Shown here piece after piece: positions 26,817 to 35,943 of a stretch of 64,000 bases of DNA (position 1 is its first letter; every line of letters begins with the position of its first letter). Position numbers and translations under genes: made by a program. The notes beneath the pieces were generated by a model. That model ran no database searches. It was not told where the DNA came from and saw only the letters and a program-made list of their open reading frames with translations. Source of the DNA: BJGV01 sp003230615 (GTDB lineage Bacteria; Pseudomonadota; Gammaproteobacteria; Burkholderiales; Nitrosomonadaceae); NCBI GenBank assembly GCA_963663215.1, contig OY760140.1:2046001-2110000 (forward strand), read 5' to 3'.

Positions 26817-27263
26817 ATGTTTCGTGGTGTCACTCAACTTAGTATAGACAACAAGGGAAGACTTGCGATACCTACGAAATATCGCGATAGTCTAATAGCC
26901 TTTTGCGCGGGCCATTTGGTTCTTACTGCAGACCCTGCAAAGTGTTTACTGGTTTATCCCCAACCGGCTTGGGAGCCTATAGAACAGAAACTCAATAGTC
27001 TTTCCAGTTTCAATCCACAAACACGTAGTTTGCAACGTCTTCTCGTTGGTAACGCCAGCGATGTAGAAATGGATAGTGCTGGGCGCATTCTGGTACCGCC
27101 CCCTTTACGTCAGTTTGCAGGCCTGAGTAAGAATGTGGTGCTAGTAGGGCAGGGTGCGAAACTAGAATTATGGGAAGAAGAGAAATGGAACCAGCAAATT
27201 GAAGATTCTCTGATATTAAAAGACGGCAGCATGCCATCTGAGCTTGATGGTTTCTCGCTTTGA
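26817..27263 (+). CDS. mraZ: Transcriptional regulator MraZ
   Basis: A 148-aa AbrB-fold (SpoVT-like) DNA-binding protein with two MraZ repeats: MFRGVTQLSIDNKGRLAIPT at the start and SDVEMDSAGRILVPPPLRQ in the second half (the DxxGRxxxP signature in each). It represses its own operon through the TGGG repeats just upstream. The ATG at 26817 has AAGGGG 4-6 nt upstream; a longer in-frame GTG extension from 26739 would read through the operator and is rejected. First gene of the dcw cluster; rsmH follows after 21 nt. Confidence 0.95.
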   Translation: MFRGVTQLSIDNKGRLAIPTKYRDSLIAFCAGHLVLTADPAKCLLVYPQPAWEPIEQKLNSLSSFNPQTRSLQRLLVGNASDVEMDSAGRILVPPPLRQFAGLSKNVVLVGQGAKLELWEEEKWNQQIEDSLILKDGSMPSELDGFSL

Positions 27264-27284
27264 TGTCGTGGCGATGATTCTCAT

Positions 27285-28220
27285 ATGCATATCACGGTTT
27301 TGCTGCATGAGGCGGTGGATGCGCTGGAAATTAAGCCAGATGGAATCTACGTTGACGGTACTTTTGGTTATGGCGGCCATAGTCGCCTGATTCTAGAAAG
27401 GTTGGGAAAAAATGGCAGGCTGATCGCTTTTGACAAGGATTTGTCCGCAGTAACTGAGGGACGGATTATCAAGGATGCAGGTTTTCATATAGTACATAGC
27501 AGATTTTCTCGAATACAGGAGGAGCTACAGAAGTTAGGAGTGAGTCGGGTGGATGGGGTATTGCTGGACTTAGGGGTGTCTTCACCACAACTTGAAGATG
27601 CATCACGAGGATTCAGTTTCCGCTTAAATGGGCCACTAGATATGCGTATGGATACGAGTCAAGGGCAGACTGCCACAGAATGGATTGCTTCTGTTTCTGA
27701 AGCTCAGTTGGGGGAGGTAATAAAAAATTATGGGGAAGAACGTTTTGCAAAACGAATTGCCAGAGCAGTTGTTGCGACAAGATCGCGGCAGCCTATCGTT
27801 ACCACACTTCAACTTGCCGAGATCGTGGCAACGGCCGTACGCTCGCGCAAGCAAAATCAGAATCCGGCGACGCGAACTTTTCAGGCCATACGGATTTATC
27901 TCAACCAGGAGCTTGAAGAGTTGTCGCTTAGCTTGCCGCAATGTATGGAGTTATTGAACCCAGGTGGGCGGCTGGTAATTATTAGCTTTCACTCATTAGA
28001 GGATCGGATAGTTAAGCGTTTCATGCGTGCAGCAGCAAATCCCGACCTGCTGCCTCGCAGATTACCAATACGGAACAAAGAAATGCAGAATTTTAGCCCT
28101 CAAAAACTACGATTAGTTGGAAAGGCAGTACGTCCTAGAGAAAACGAGGTAGTCGTTAATCCACGAGCTAGAAGTGCAGTGATGCGGGTAGCAGAGAGGA
28201 TAAAACCTGGTGTTCTTTAG
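27285..28220 (+). CDS. rsmH: 16S rRNA m4C1402 methyltransferase
   Basis: A 311-aa SAM-dependent methyltransferase (MraW). The start MHITVLLHEAVDAL carries the conserved HxPVLL-like N-terminus; the SAM motif is YVDGTFGYGGHS, followed by LLDLGVSSPQLEDASRGFSF, the GPLDMRMD segment and the C-terminal FHSLEDRIVKRF. It methylates N4 of C1402 in the 16S rRNA P-site. Second gene of the dcw cluster. Confidence 0.96.
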   Translation: MHITVLLHEAVDALEIKPDGIYVDGTFGYGGHSRLILERLGKNGRLIAFDKDLSAVTEGRIIKDAGFHIVHSRFSRIQEELQKLGVSRVDGVLLDLGVSSPQLEDASRGFSFRLNGPLDMRMDTSQGQTATEWIASVSEAQLGEVIKNYGEERFAKRIARAVVATRSRQPIVTTLQLAEIVATAVRSRKQNQNPATRTFQAIRIYLNQELEELSLSLPQCMELLNPGGRLVIISFHSLEDRIVKRFMRAAANPDLLPRRLPIRNKEMQNFSPQKLRLVGKAVRPRENEVVVNPRARSAVMRVAERIKPGVL

Positions 28221-28261
28221 AGTTGAGTAATTTTCAGTTTCTTCTAAGAGGAGATAAGGTT

Positions 28262-28342
28262 ATGAAAAATATAGCACAAGAAGTATTACTTGTATTGGTT
28301 ATCACTGTTAGTTGCGTATCAGCAGCACTTCTTATCGCATAA
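28262..28342 (+). CDS. Possible 26-aa membrane microprotein between rsmH and ftsL
   Basis: Reads MKNIAQEVLLVLVITVSCVS plus AALLIA, almost entirely one transmembrane helix. It has a strong ribosome site (GAGGAGATAAGG) 4-8 nt before the ATG at 28262, better than those of several neighbours. It ends 61 nt before ftsL. It may be a true small divisome-associated peptide or a leader that couples translation. It is too short to judge coding by composition. Confidence 0.45.
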   Translation: MKNIAQEVLLVLVITVSCVSAALLIA

Positions 28343-28403
28343 ATGGGCAACTTGTAATTCTCGTGGTTATAGGGGTTCATGATCTTGGTTAATAGGAGCT
28401 GAA

Positions 28404-28709
28404 GTGACTAGATTAAACATTCTTCTAATTCTGATTGTTATTACTTGTGCGCTAAGCGTTGTGACTTCACAGCACAAAGCACGCAAGCTTTTTATGGAAT
28501 TGGAAAGAAAACAGGAGCGAACAAGACAGCTAGCAGTAGAGTGGGGGCAGTTGCAGCTTGAACAAAGTACTTGGGCGATGCGCGCACGTGTTGAAAAAAT
28601 TGCCACCAAGCAGTTGCTTATGAAAGTTCCAGATGCATCAAAAATTAAAGTTATCTCGTTAGCGGGCTCCAACAATTCAATTAGTTTTGTAGATGAGCAA
28701 GAACTATGA
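28404..28709 (+). CDS. ftsL: Cell division protein FtsL
   Basis: A 101-aa bitopic membrane protein: short cytoplasmic start, transmembrane helix ILLILIVITCALSVVTSQ, then a periplasmic coiled coil (ARKLFMELERKQERTRQLA...) that pairs with FtsB and FtsQ. The start is a GTG at 28404 with AGGAG upstream. Its stop overlaps the ftsI start by 4 nt. Assigned by position, size and topology, as FtsL sequence is weakly conserved. Confidence 0.9.
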   Translation: MTRLNILLILIVITCALSVVTSQHKARKLFMELERKQERTRQLAVEWGQLQLEQSTWAMRARVEKIATKQLLMKVPDASKIKVISLAGSNNSISFVDEQEL

Positions 28710-30430
28710 CTCGTGATCCAGCACCATATATTATTTTGCCCGTATGGCGCTCACGTTTACTAGGTACGTTTATATTACTGAGCTTCCTTGGCCTGGTAGT
28801 ACGTGCTATCTATTTACAGGGAATGCACAATGATTTTCTGCAGCAGAAAGGAGAGTCGCGCTACAGTCGTGTGATCGAGATAAGTGCACATCGTGGAATG
28901 ATCGCGGACCGACATGGTGAGCCTCTAGCAATCAGTACACCGGTTGAATCAGTATGGGCAAGTCCGCGAGGTATGGATGCAACGCCTGGGCAATTGAAGA
29001 AACTGGCAAATTTGATCAGGATGGACGTCGCTGAAGTTCGTAAACGTATCAGTGATCCAAAGCGTGATTTTGTTTATCTGAGGCGTCATTTACCGCCGGA
29101 CATAACGGCTAAAGTAGTCGAGCTTAATATTACGGGCATATTTCTTAAACGTGAATTTCGCCGATATTATCCGACAGGTGAATTGACGGCTCACATGCTT
29201 GGTTTTACTGATGTAGATGATAATGGACAAGAAGGAATCGAATTAGGGTGGCAGGACACTCTAGCTGGCAAGCCTGGTAGCCGTCGTGTCATAAAGGACC
29301 GCAAGGGGCGCATTGTTGAGGATGTTGAAAGCATCCTTGAACCTAAGCCAGGACAAGACATAGCTTTATCTATTGATAGCAAAATCCAGTACCTTGCTTA
29401 TCGAGAATTGAAGCGGGCTGTGGAAATAAATAAAGCTAAGGCTGGTGGAATAGTGGTTCTAGATACGCAGACGGGAGAAGTGTTGGCGTTAGCCAACCTG
29501 CCTACATTCAACCCCAATAACCGGATAAAAACAAACAGTGGAAGAGCCCGTAATCGGGTTTTAACCGATATATTTGAGCCTGGCTCAACTTTGAAGCCAT
29601 TCACGATAGCAGCGGCACTGGAAGCAGGTGGGATCAATCCTGATACGATATTTCAGACTACGCCTGGAACTCTCACTATAGGGAAGGCGACAATAAGAGA
29701 TGCGCATAGACAAGGTCCATTGACTGTAGAACAGGTAATTCAAAAATCCAGTAACGTTGGTTCTGCAAAAATTGCCCTGGCACTGCCGCCGCAAACGCTA
29801 TGGGAAACTTTCAGTCGTTCTGGTTTTGGTGAATCCACCGGATCTGGATTTCCTGGGGAGGTTAAAGGAAAGCTTCGTCCGTATCAAACTTGGCGTCCTA
29901 TTGAGCAAGCCACTATGTCATATGGCCATGGTATCGCAGTGAATCTACTCCAGCTAGCACGTGCCTACACTCTATTTTCTGAAGAGGGCGAATTAAAACC
30001 AGTGTCTCTGCTAAAGATCAATACACCTGCAGTAGGTAAACAGGTAATTTCACGTGAGACAGCTCTTGCTGTGAGCAAAATGTTGGAGATGGTGGTGAAG
30101 CATGGTGGAACCGCGCCGCTTGCACAAATTAGTGGTTATCGGGTAGCAGGCAAAACTGGCACTTCACACAAGTTAGAAGGTAAAGGTTATGCAAAAAACC
30201 GATACATCGCTACATTTGTAGGTTATGCACCAGCTTCCAAACCACGTTTAATCATTGCGGTGATGCTAGATGAACCTTCAGCTGGACGATATTACGGTGG
30301 TACGGTTGCAGCACCTGTCTTCCGACAGGTTATGGCCGGGGCTTTAAGAATTTTGAATGTACCTCATGACGCACCAATTAACAACGTAGTCTTGTCTCCA
30401 GCAATACCCGAATTAAAAGGTGATGTATGA
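28706..30430 (+). CDS. ftsI: Peptidoglycan transpeptidase FtsI (PBP3)
   Basis: A 574-aa class B penicillin-binding protein for septal cross-linking. One N-terminal transmembrane helix (about residues 17-38), a pedestal domain starting at RGMIADRHGEPLA, then the transpeptidase: nucleophile motif STLK (S294, K297), SSN at about 350, and KTGT near 490. Full length. It overlaps ftsL and murE by 4 nt on each side, indicating tight translational coupling. Confidence 0.97.
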   Translation: MTRDPAPYIILPVWRSRLLGTFILLSFLGLVVRAIYLQGMHNDFLQQKGESRYSRVIEISAHRGMIADRHGEPLAISTPVESVWASPRGMDATPGQLKKLANLIRMDVAEVRKRISDPKRDFVYLRRHLPPDITAKVVELNITGIFLKREFRRYYPTGELTAHMLGFTDVDDNGQEGIELGWQDTLAGKPGSRRVIKDRKGRIVEDVESILEPKPGQDIALSIDSKIQYLAYRELKRAVEINKAKAGGIVVLDTQTGEVLALANLPTFNPNNRIKTNSGRARNRVLTDIFEPGSTLKPFTIAAALEAGGINPDTIFQTTPGTLTIGKATIRDAHRQGPLTVEQVIQKSSNVGSAKIALALPPQTLWETFSRSGFGESTGSGFPGEVKGKLRPYQTWRPIEQATMSYGHGIAVNLLQLARAYTLFSEEGELKPVSLLKINTPAVGKQVISRETALAVSKMLEMVVKHGGTAPLAQISGYRVAGKTGTSHKLEGKGYAKNRYIATFVGYAPASKPRLIIAVMLDEPSAGRYYGGTVAAPVFRQVMAGALRILNVPHDAPINNVVLSPAIPELKGDV

Positions 30431-31977
30431 GTTCGGGGATTAAAGAAAGATCAGGAGCACATTTCGATTTACGTTTGCTCAATAGTTTGGGCGTTAGCAT
30501 TGACAATCTTGTTACTGATAGCCGTGTGGTGAAACCGGGAGATACGTTTCTAGCTTATGTTGGAGAGAAATTTGATGCTCGTAAATTTATACCGCAAGCT
30601 ATTGAGGCGGGAGCAAATGCAGTGTTATGGGAACGTTATGGTTTCGTGTGGGACCCGGAATGGCAAGCACCTAATTTGTCGATATCCAAACTGCGAACAA
30701 AGGCGGGAGCCATAGCCAGCTACGTATATGGAGATCCATCGCAAAAATTATGGTTGATAGGTGTAACCGGAACTAACGGCAAGACATCGTGCTGCCAATG
30801 GATAGCTCAGGCTATGACAGCGCTAGGTAAAAAAATTGCTGTCATGGGCACATTGGGAGATAGTTTTTCTGGTGAGCTCCAGCCTGCTACAAATACAACA
30901 CCAGATCCGGTTTTGTTGCAACAAAGAATGGCTGATTTCTTAAAACGTGGCGCCGAATATGTGGTGATGGAAGTATCATCTCACGGGACTGAGCAGGGGA
31001 GAGTTAATGGTTCTACATTTGCAGTTGCATTATTTACTAACTTGTCACATGATCATCTTGACTACCATGGCAGCATGAAGTCATATGCTGCTTCTAAAGC
31101 GAGATTATTTCAATGGACTGGGCTCAAGTATGCAGTGCTAAATTTTGATGATGCATTTGGTGTCGAATTGTTAGGGCAGGTTTCAGGAAAGATTACGCAG
31201 GTCATTGGGTATGGGTTTAATGAATCTGAAATAAGAAATTTGGATCTAAAAAAAATCAAGGTAGTATATGGACGTAATCTTAAAGCGAGTATTCAGGGTT
31301 TAGAATTTGATGTCGAGTTCGAAAGCAAGCGTGCAAAATTTAAAACCGAATTACTCGGTGAATTCAATGCATCCAATTTGCTGGCCGTGCTGGCCACCTT
31401 GCTGGCAAGTGGATTCAATCTAGCTGATGCGGTGCAATCTTTACAACAAGTGCAATCAGTGGTGGGTAGGATGGAAAAATTGGGCGGGGGTAATCTGCCA
31501 TTAGTGGTCGTAGATTTCGCCCATACCCCGGATGCTCTAGAAAAGATCCTAATAGCACTGCGTGGGATTCTCCTCAGCTCCAAAGCTACTTCAAAACTCA
31601 AAACTCTAAACCCAAGGTTGATTTGCGTGTTTGGTTGTGGTGGTGATCGCGACCGCAGTAAACGTGCACTAATGGGAAAAGTGGCGACACAATTGTCGGA
31701 TGAAGTCATTATCACTAGCGACAATCCACGCAGCGAAGACCCTGATACCATCATTAATGAGATCGTATCAGGTGCAAATTCCAACCATCATATCGAGGAA
31801 AACCGAGCAGCAGCAATTTATCAAGCAGTATCTGGTACGCGCAAAGGGGATGTTGTGTTGATCGCGGGGAAGGGGCATGAGGTGTATCAAGAAATTGGTG
31901 GGCAAAAGTTTCCGTTTAGCGATGTGAAGGTCGCGCGGCAGATACTGCGGAATTTGATGGCTAGAGCGCAAGTGTAA
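30427..31977 (+). CDS. murE: UDP-MurNAc-L-Ala-D-Glu:meso-diaminopimelate ligase
   Basis: A 516-aa Mur ligase. The ATP loop GTNGKTS has its Lys at residue 119. The DNPR motif at about residue 432 (in TSDNPRSEDP) marks meso-diaminopimelate as the added amino acid. The N-terminal UDP-binding part includes TDSRVVKPGD. It overlaps ftsI by 4 nt, and murF follows after 2 nt. Confidence 0.97.
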   Translation: MSSGIKERSGAHFDLRLLNSLGVSIDNLVTDSRVVKPGDTFLAYVGEKFDARKFIPQAIEAGANAVLWERYGFVWDPEWQAPNLSISKLRTKAGAIASYVYGDPSQKLWLIGVTGTNGKTSCCQWIAQAMTALGKKIAVMGTLGDSFSGELQPATNTTPDPVLLQQRMADFLKRGAEYVVMEVSSHGTEQGRVNGSTFAVALFTNLSHDHLDYHGSMKSYAASKARLFQWTGLKYAVLNFDDAFGVELLGQVSGKITQVIGYGFNESEIRNLDLKKIKVVYGRNLKASIQGLEFDVEFESKRAKFKTELLGEFNASNLLAVLATLLASGFNLADAVQSLQQVQSVVGRMEKLGGGNLPLVVVDFAHTPDALEKILIALRGILLSSKATSKLKTLNPRLICVFGCGGDRDRSKRALMGKVATQLSDEVIITSDNPRSEDPDTIINEIVSGANSNHHIEENRAAAIYQAVSGTRKGDVVLIAGKGHEVYQEIGGQKFPFSDVKVARQILRNLMARAQV

Positions 31978-31979
31978 AG

Positions 31980-33338
31980 ATGATGATGGCGCTGGAAGCG
32001 GCCCGTGTGTTACATGCAGAATGGCATGGTGAAGATGTGCTCTTTACTGGTGTAAGTACTGATAGTCGCACGGTGAAGCAGGGTGATTTATTTGTTGCCT
32101 TGAGCGGAGAAAAATTTGACGGTCATAGATTTGTTGCTCGAGCAAAGGAAAAAGGTGCCGTGGCGGCAATGGTGAGTTCAGAGTCAGATATCAAAAATCA
32201 GGACTCAGAGGTTCCTATGATACTGGTGAAGGACACGCGATTAGGTTTAGGGCAGCTAGCAGCTCACTGGAGAAGGCGTTTTGCCATTCCATTAATTGCG
32301 GTGACTGGCAGCAATGGTAAAACTACGGTGAAAGGAATGATTGCATCTATTTTGCAACAGCCGGTTAGCGAGGTTGGCAGAGTACTGGCAACCATGGGCA
32401 ATCTCAATAACGATATTGGTGTGCCGCAAATGTTATTGCAATTACGTGAGCAGCATGAATATGCAGTAATCGAAATGGGAATGAATCATTTTGGCGAGAT
32501 TTCTTATTTGACTAGACTGGCTAAGCCAAGTGTGGCGTTGATAACTAATGCAGGTACGGCTCACATTGAGGAGCTTGGTTCAGTGGAGGGAGTGGCTCGC
32601 GCCAAAGGTGAAGTTTTTGAGGGGCTAGACAAGATGGGAGTAGCAGTCATCAACGCTGATGATTCCAATGCACAGTTATGGCGGAAGCTAGCTGGCAGCA
32701 GACCAGTAATAGATTTTGGTCTAAGTAATGAAGCGAAGGTGGGGGGGTGCTATCAGCAAAATCTGATTGATACCAAGATGCAATTAAAGTTACCCGATGG
32801 TGTTGTAGAGGTAACGTTGAAGGTTCCAGGTGAACATAATGTGTGCAATGCTCTTGCTGCGGCTGCAGCATCAGTTGCCATAGGGGTAAGCAAGGGAAAT
32901 ATTGCATCTGGATTAAGCCGATTCAGTGGGGTGAAGGGGCGCCTGCAGAAAAAACAGTGCCAGCGTGGTGCAATGTTAATAGACGATAGCTATAACGCTA
33001 ACCCAGAATCAGTGATGGCTGCACTAGCAGTATTAGCTAAATCTCCAGGAAAAAAAATCCTGGTTCTTGGCGACATGGGCGAACTTGGTGAGAACGCGGT
33101 AGATTTTCATGAGCGTATCGGTGAAGAAGCTCGCCTTATTGGAATAGATAGATTGTTCACCTTGGGTGAATTAAGTGCGCATTCTGCGATGAAGTTTGGT
33201 AAAGGTGCACAGCATTTTAAGTGTATTGAAGATTTATTAACCTCAGTAGAGGCATTACTTGCACCCAATGTAACTTTGCTAGTAAAGGGATCTCGTTTCA
33301 TGCAAATGGAACGTGTGGTCAAGAATTTTGAGTTGTAG
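31980..33338 (+). CDS. murF: UDP-MurNAc-tripeptide:D-Ala-D-Ala ligase
   Basis: A 452-aa Mur ligase that completes the pentapeptide. ATP loop GSNGKTTVKG at about 110; the central region has TNAGTAHIEELGS and the C-terminal domain IDDSYNANPESV, both typical of MurF. Three consecutive ATG codons at the start (31980) leave an uncertainty of two residues. mraY follows after 89 nt, the largest gap in this part of the cluster. Confidence 0.96.
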   Translation: MMMALEAARVLHAEWHGEDVLFTGVSTDSRTVKQGDLFVALSGEKFDGHRFVARAKEKGAVAAMVSSESDIKNQDSEVPMILVKDTRLGLGQLAAHWRRRFAIPLIAVTGSNGKTTVKGMIASILQQPVSEVGRVLATMGNLNNDIGVPQMLLQLREQHEYAVIEMGMNHFGEISYLTRLAKPSVALITNAGTAHIEELGSVEGVARAKGEVFEGLDKMGVAVINADDSNAQLWRKLAGSRPVIDFGLSNEAKVGGCYQQNLIDTKMQLKLPDGVVEVTLKVPGEHNVCNALAAAAASVAIGVSKGNIASGLSRFSGVKGRLQKKQCQRGAMLIDDSYNANPESVMAALAVLAKSPGKKILVLGDMGELGENAVDFHERIGEEARLIGIDRLFTLGELSAHSAMKFGKGAQHFKCIEDLLTSVEALLAPNVTLLVKGSRFMQMERVVKNFEL

Positions 33339-33427
33339 TTTTGAATTTTTAGTTGTGAAGGAGTATGAGCAAATTGATATCAAACTGAAATGAGAGAATC
33401 AATCTACAAAATTTTATTAGGCTTGTC

Positions 33428-34513
33428 ATGCTGCTAGAGCTTGCTCAATGGTTGGCCAAGGATATCCGGGGATTTAATGTTTTCAACTACATTACTTTAC
33501 GCACGGTATTAGCAGCGCTGACCTCTCTCATGATCTCATTCATTGTCGGACCGAGCATGATACGCAAACTTACCGCTTACAAAATTGGTCAATCGGTTCG
33601 TGATGATGGCCCACAAACACATCTCATTAAAGCTGGTACCCCTACCATGGGTGGCGCGTTGATATTGGTGTCGATTGCTATTAGTACATTATTGTGGGCA
33701 GATTTAGGTAATCGCTATGTGTGGGTAGTACTAGTTACGACGCTAGGGTTCGGTGCAATTGGCTGGGTAGACGATTACCGAAAGGTGGTGCATAACAATC
33801 CAAAGGGTCTTTCTGCTGGCGCTAAATTTTTCTGGCAATCAACGATTGCAATCTCTGTAGCACTGTATCTTGTTCTTATCGCTGAATCTCCAGCACAAAC
33901 CAGCATGATTGTTCCTTTTTTTAAGCAGATTGTAATACCGTTGGGTGTAGTTGGATTTGTGACGATAGCTTATTTCGTCATAGTGGGCACCAGTAACGCG
34001 GTGAATTTGACTGATGGTCTTGACGGGTTGGCCATTATGCCAACTGTGATGATTAGCAGTGGGCTAGCAATTTTTGCCTATGTAGCGGGCCACTCAGTTT
34101 TCGCAAAATATCTTGGTATCCCCTATATTCCTCATGCGGCTGAACTTGCTGTATTTTGTGGTGCGCTAGCAGGTGCAGGGCTTGCTTTTTTGTGGTTCAA
34201 CGCCTATCCAGCAGAAGTATTCATGGGTGATGTTGGGGCGCTTGCCCTAGGGGCTGCGCTTGGTATAGTCACCGTGATCGTGCGCCAAGAAATCGTACTT
34301 ATCATTATGGGTGGTGTATTTGTAGTAGAAACTTTATCAGTGATGTTACAAGTGGCCTCGTTCAAGTTGACTGGCAGACGTATTTTTCGCATGGCACCGC
34401 TTCATCATCATTACGAATTAAAGGGATGGAAAGAAAATCAGGTGGTGGTACGGTTCTGGATTATTACCATGATGCTAGTGTTGCTTGGTTTGTCTACGTT
34501 GAAGTTGAGATGA
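33428..34513 (+). CDS. mraY: Phospho-MurNAc-pentapeptide transferase
   Basis: A 361-aa inner membrane protein with about ten transmembrane helices that makes lipid I from UDP-MurNAc-pentapeptide and undecaprenyl phosphate. Motifs: TPTMGGALI, GWVDDYRKV (catalytic Asp pair), NAVNLTDGLDGLA, FMGDVGALALG and the cytoplasmic HHHYELKGW loop. Start ATG at 33428. It overlaps murD by 4 nt. Confidence 0.97.
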   Translation: MLLELAQWLAKDIRGFNVFNYITLRTVLAALTSLMISFIVGPSMIRKLTAYKIGQSVRDDGPQTHLIKAGTPTMGGALILVSIAISTLLWADLGNRYVWVVLVTTLGFGAIGWVDDYRKVVHNNPKGLSAGAKFFWQSTIAISVALYLVLIAESPAQTSMIVPFFKQIVIPLGVVGFVTIAYFVIVGTSNAVNLTDGLDGLAIMPTVMISSGLAIFAYVAGHSVFAKYLGIPYIPHAAELAVFCGALAGAGLAFLWFNAYPAEVFMGDVGALALGAALGIVTVIVRQEIVLIIMGGVFVVETLSVMLQVASFKLTGRRIFRMAPLHHHYELKGWKENQVVVRFWIITMMLVLLGLSTLKLR

Positions 34514-35925
34514 ATCTACGAGGAAAAACAATCTTGGTGATGGGAATGGGTGAAACCGGGTTATCCATGGCCAAGTGGCTATCACGCATAGGGTCAAATA
34601 TTCGTGTCGCTGACAATCGAGAGTCGCCGCCCAATCTTAGTACATTGGAACGAGCCGTACCTACTGCCCAGGTATTCACTGGTCCTTTTTCAGATGATAT
34701 TTTTGTAGGGATAGACCTTATTGCCATTAGTCCAGGGGTATCGCTAGAAACACCGTTGGTCCGTCAGGCAGTTAAGCATGGGGTGCCGGTTATCGGTGAC
34801 ATTGAGCTGTTCGCTCTGGCGCTTAAAAGATTAAATCCTCCAAGACCAAAAATTCTTGCTATTACCGGTTCCAACGGAAAAACAACGGTAGCGGCCATGG
34901 TGGGTGCGATGGTGAAGAAAGCAGGGTGGGATACGGAAGTAGCTGGAAATATTGGTCCAGCAGCGTTAGATGTCTTGATGCAGCGGATAGACTCTGGAAA
35001 ACTTCCTCAATTATGGGTTTTAGAGATATCAAGTTTTCAACTGGAATCCACGCAAAGTCTTAATCCTGATGCAGCGGTGGTGCTGAACTTGAGCGAAGAT
35101 CATTTTGATCGCTATATGGGAATACAGGATTACGCTATTGCTAAAGCAAGGATATTTTCGGAAGGAACTGGTGGTAACACTGTACAGATTTTGAATCGTG
35201 ACGATCCTCTTGTTAGCACAATGGTGTTAGCTGGAAGAAAACAGATAACTTTCGGCCTAAGTCTGCCGGTTGCTGAAATAGATTTTGGTTTGTTGCGCGA
35301 TGGGAGCAAAACCTGGCTAGTACAGGGCAGAACACGTTTAATGAAAACCAGTGAGCTTGCAGTTACGGGCCCACACAATATAGCTAATGCCTTAGCTGCT
35401 TTGGCGTTATGTCATGCCATAGGATTAACGTCTAGCTCACTACTGCAGGCCTTACGTGAGTTTAGTGGGCTTCCGCATCGAATGGAGAAAGTTGCGGCGT
35501 TCAATAACATCACATTCTACGATGATTCAAAAGGTACAAACGTGGGCGCAACGGTTGCGGCTCTGAGCAGCATGTCACAGAAAATAGTATTGATCGCAGG
35601 TGGTGATAGCAAACAGCAGAATTTCTTACCCTTGAAAAATGCGATTGAAAAACATGCGCGAGCAGTTGTGTTGATTGGAAGGGATGCTGGAAGAATCGCT
35701 GCTGTGATGGATGGATGTGGTGTACCACTTCATTGTGTGGCAACGATGGAAGAAGCAACACAAAAAAGTTTTTCTTTAGCGAAAGAGGGGGATGCTATAC
35801 TGATGTCTCCGGCCTGTGCCAGCACCGATATGTTCAGGAATTACGTTCATCGTGCTGAGATATTCGTTGCAGCAATTAAGGATTTAGAGATGAAGATATT
35901 GGCCGCGGCCAGTACTACACACTAG
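34510..35925 (+). CDS. murD: UDP-MurNAc-L-alanine:D-glutamate ligase
   Basis: A 471-aa Mur ligase. The Rossmann-like start reads GKTILVMGMGETGLSMAKW; the ATP loop GSNGKTT begins at 120. The C-terminal part has SKGTNVGATVAAL and LMSPACASTDMF, typical of MurD. The ATG at 34510 overlaps the mraY stop (ATGA) and gives the family N-terminus; an in-frame extension inside mraY is not used. Confidence 0.96.
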   Translation: MNLRGKTILVMGMGETGLSMAKWLSRIGSNIRVADNRESPPNLSTLERAVPTAQVFTGPFSDDIFVGIDLIAISPGVSLETPLVRQAVKHGVPVIGDIELFALALKRLNPPRPKILAITGSNGKTTVAAMVGAMVKKAGWDTEVAGNIGPAALDVLMQRIDSGKLPQLWVLEISSFQLESTQSLNPDAAVVLNLSEDHFDRYMGIQDYAIAKARIFSEGTGGNTVQILNRDDPLVSTMVLAGRKQITFGLSLPVAEIDFGLLRDGSKTWLVQGRTRLMKTSELAVTGPHNIANALAALALCHAIGLTSSSLLQALREFSGLPHRMEKVAAFNNITFYDDSKGTNVGATVAALSSMSQKIVLIAGGDSKQQNFLPLKNAIEKHARAVVLIGRDAGRIAAVMDGCGVPLHCVATMEEATQKSFSLAKEGDAILMSPACASTDMFRNYVHRAEIFVAAIKDLEMKILAAASTTH

Positions 35926-35943
35926 AAAGTAAAGGCATTTTTG

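Noticed and set aside
33390..33437. 15-codon frame (MRESIYKILLGLSCC) between murF and mraY
   Set aside because: No ribosome site at the right distance and too short; it overlaps the mraY start by chance.
34426..34509. Upstream in-frame extension of MurD within mraY
   Set aside because: The ATGA overlap start at 34510 is the usual arrangement and fits the protein family.
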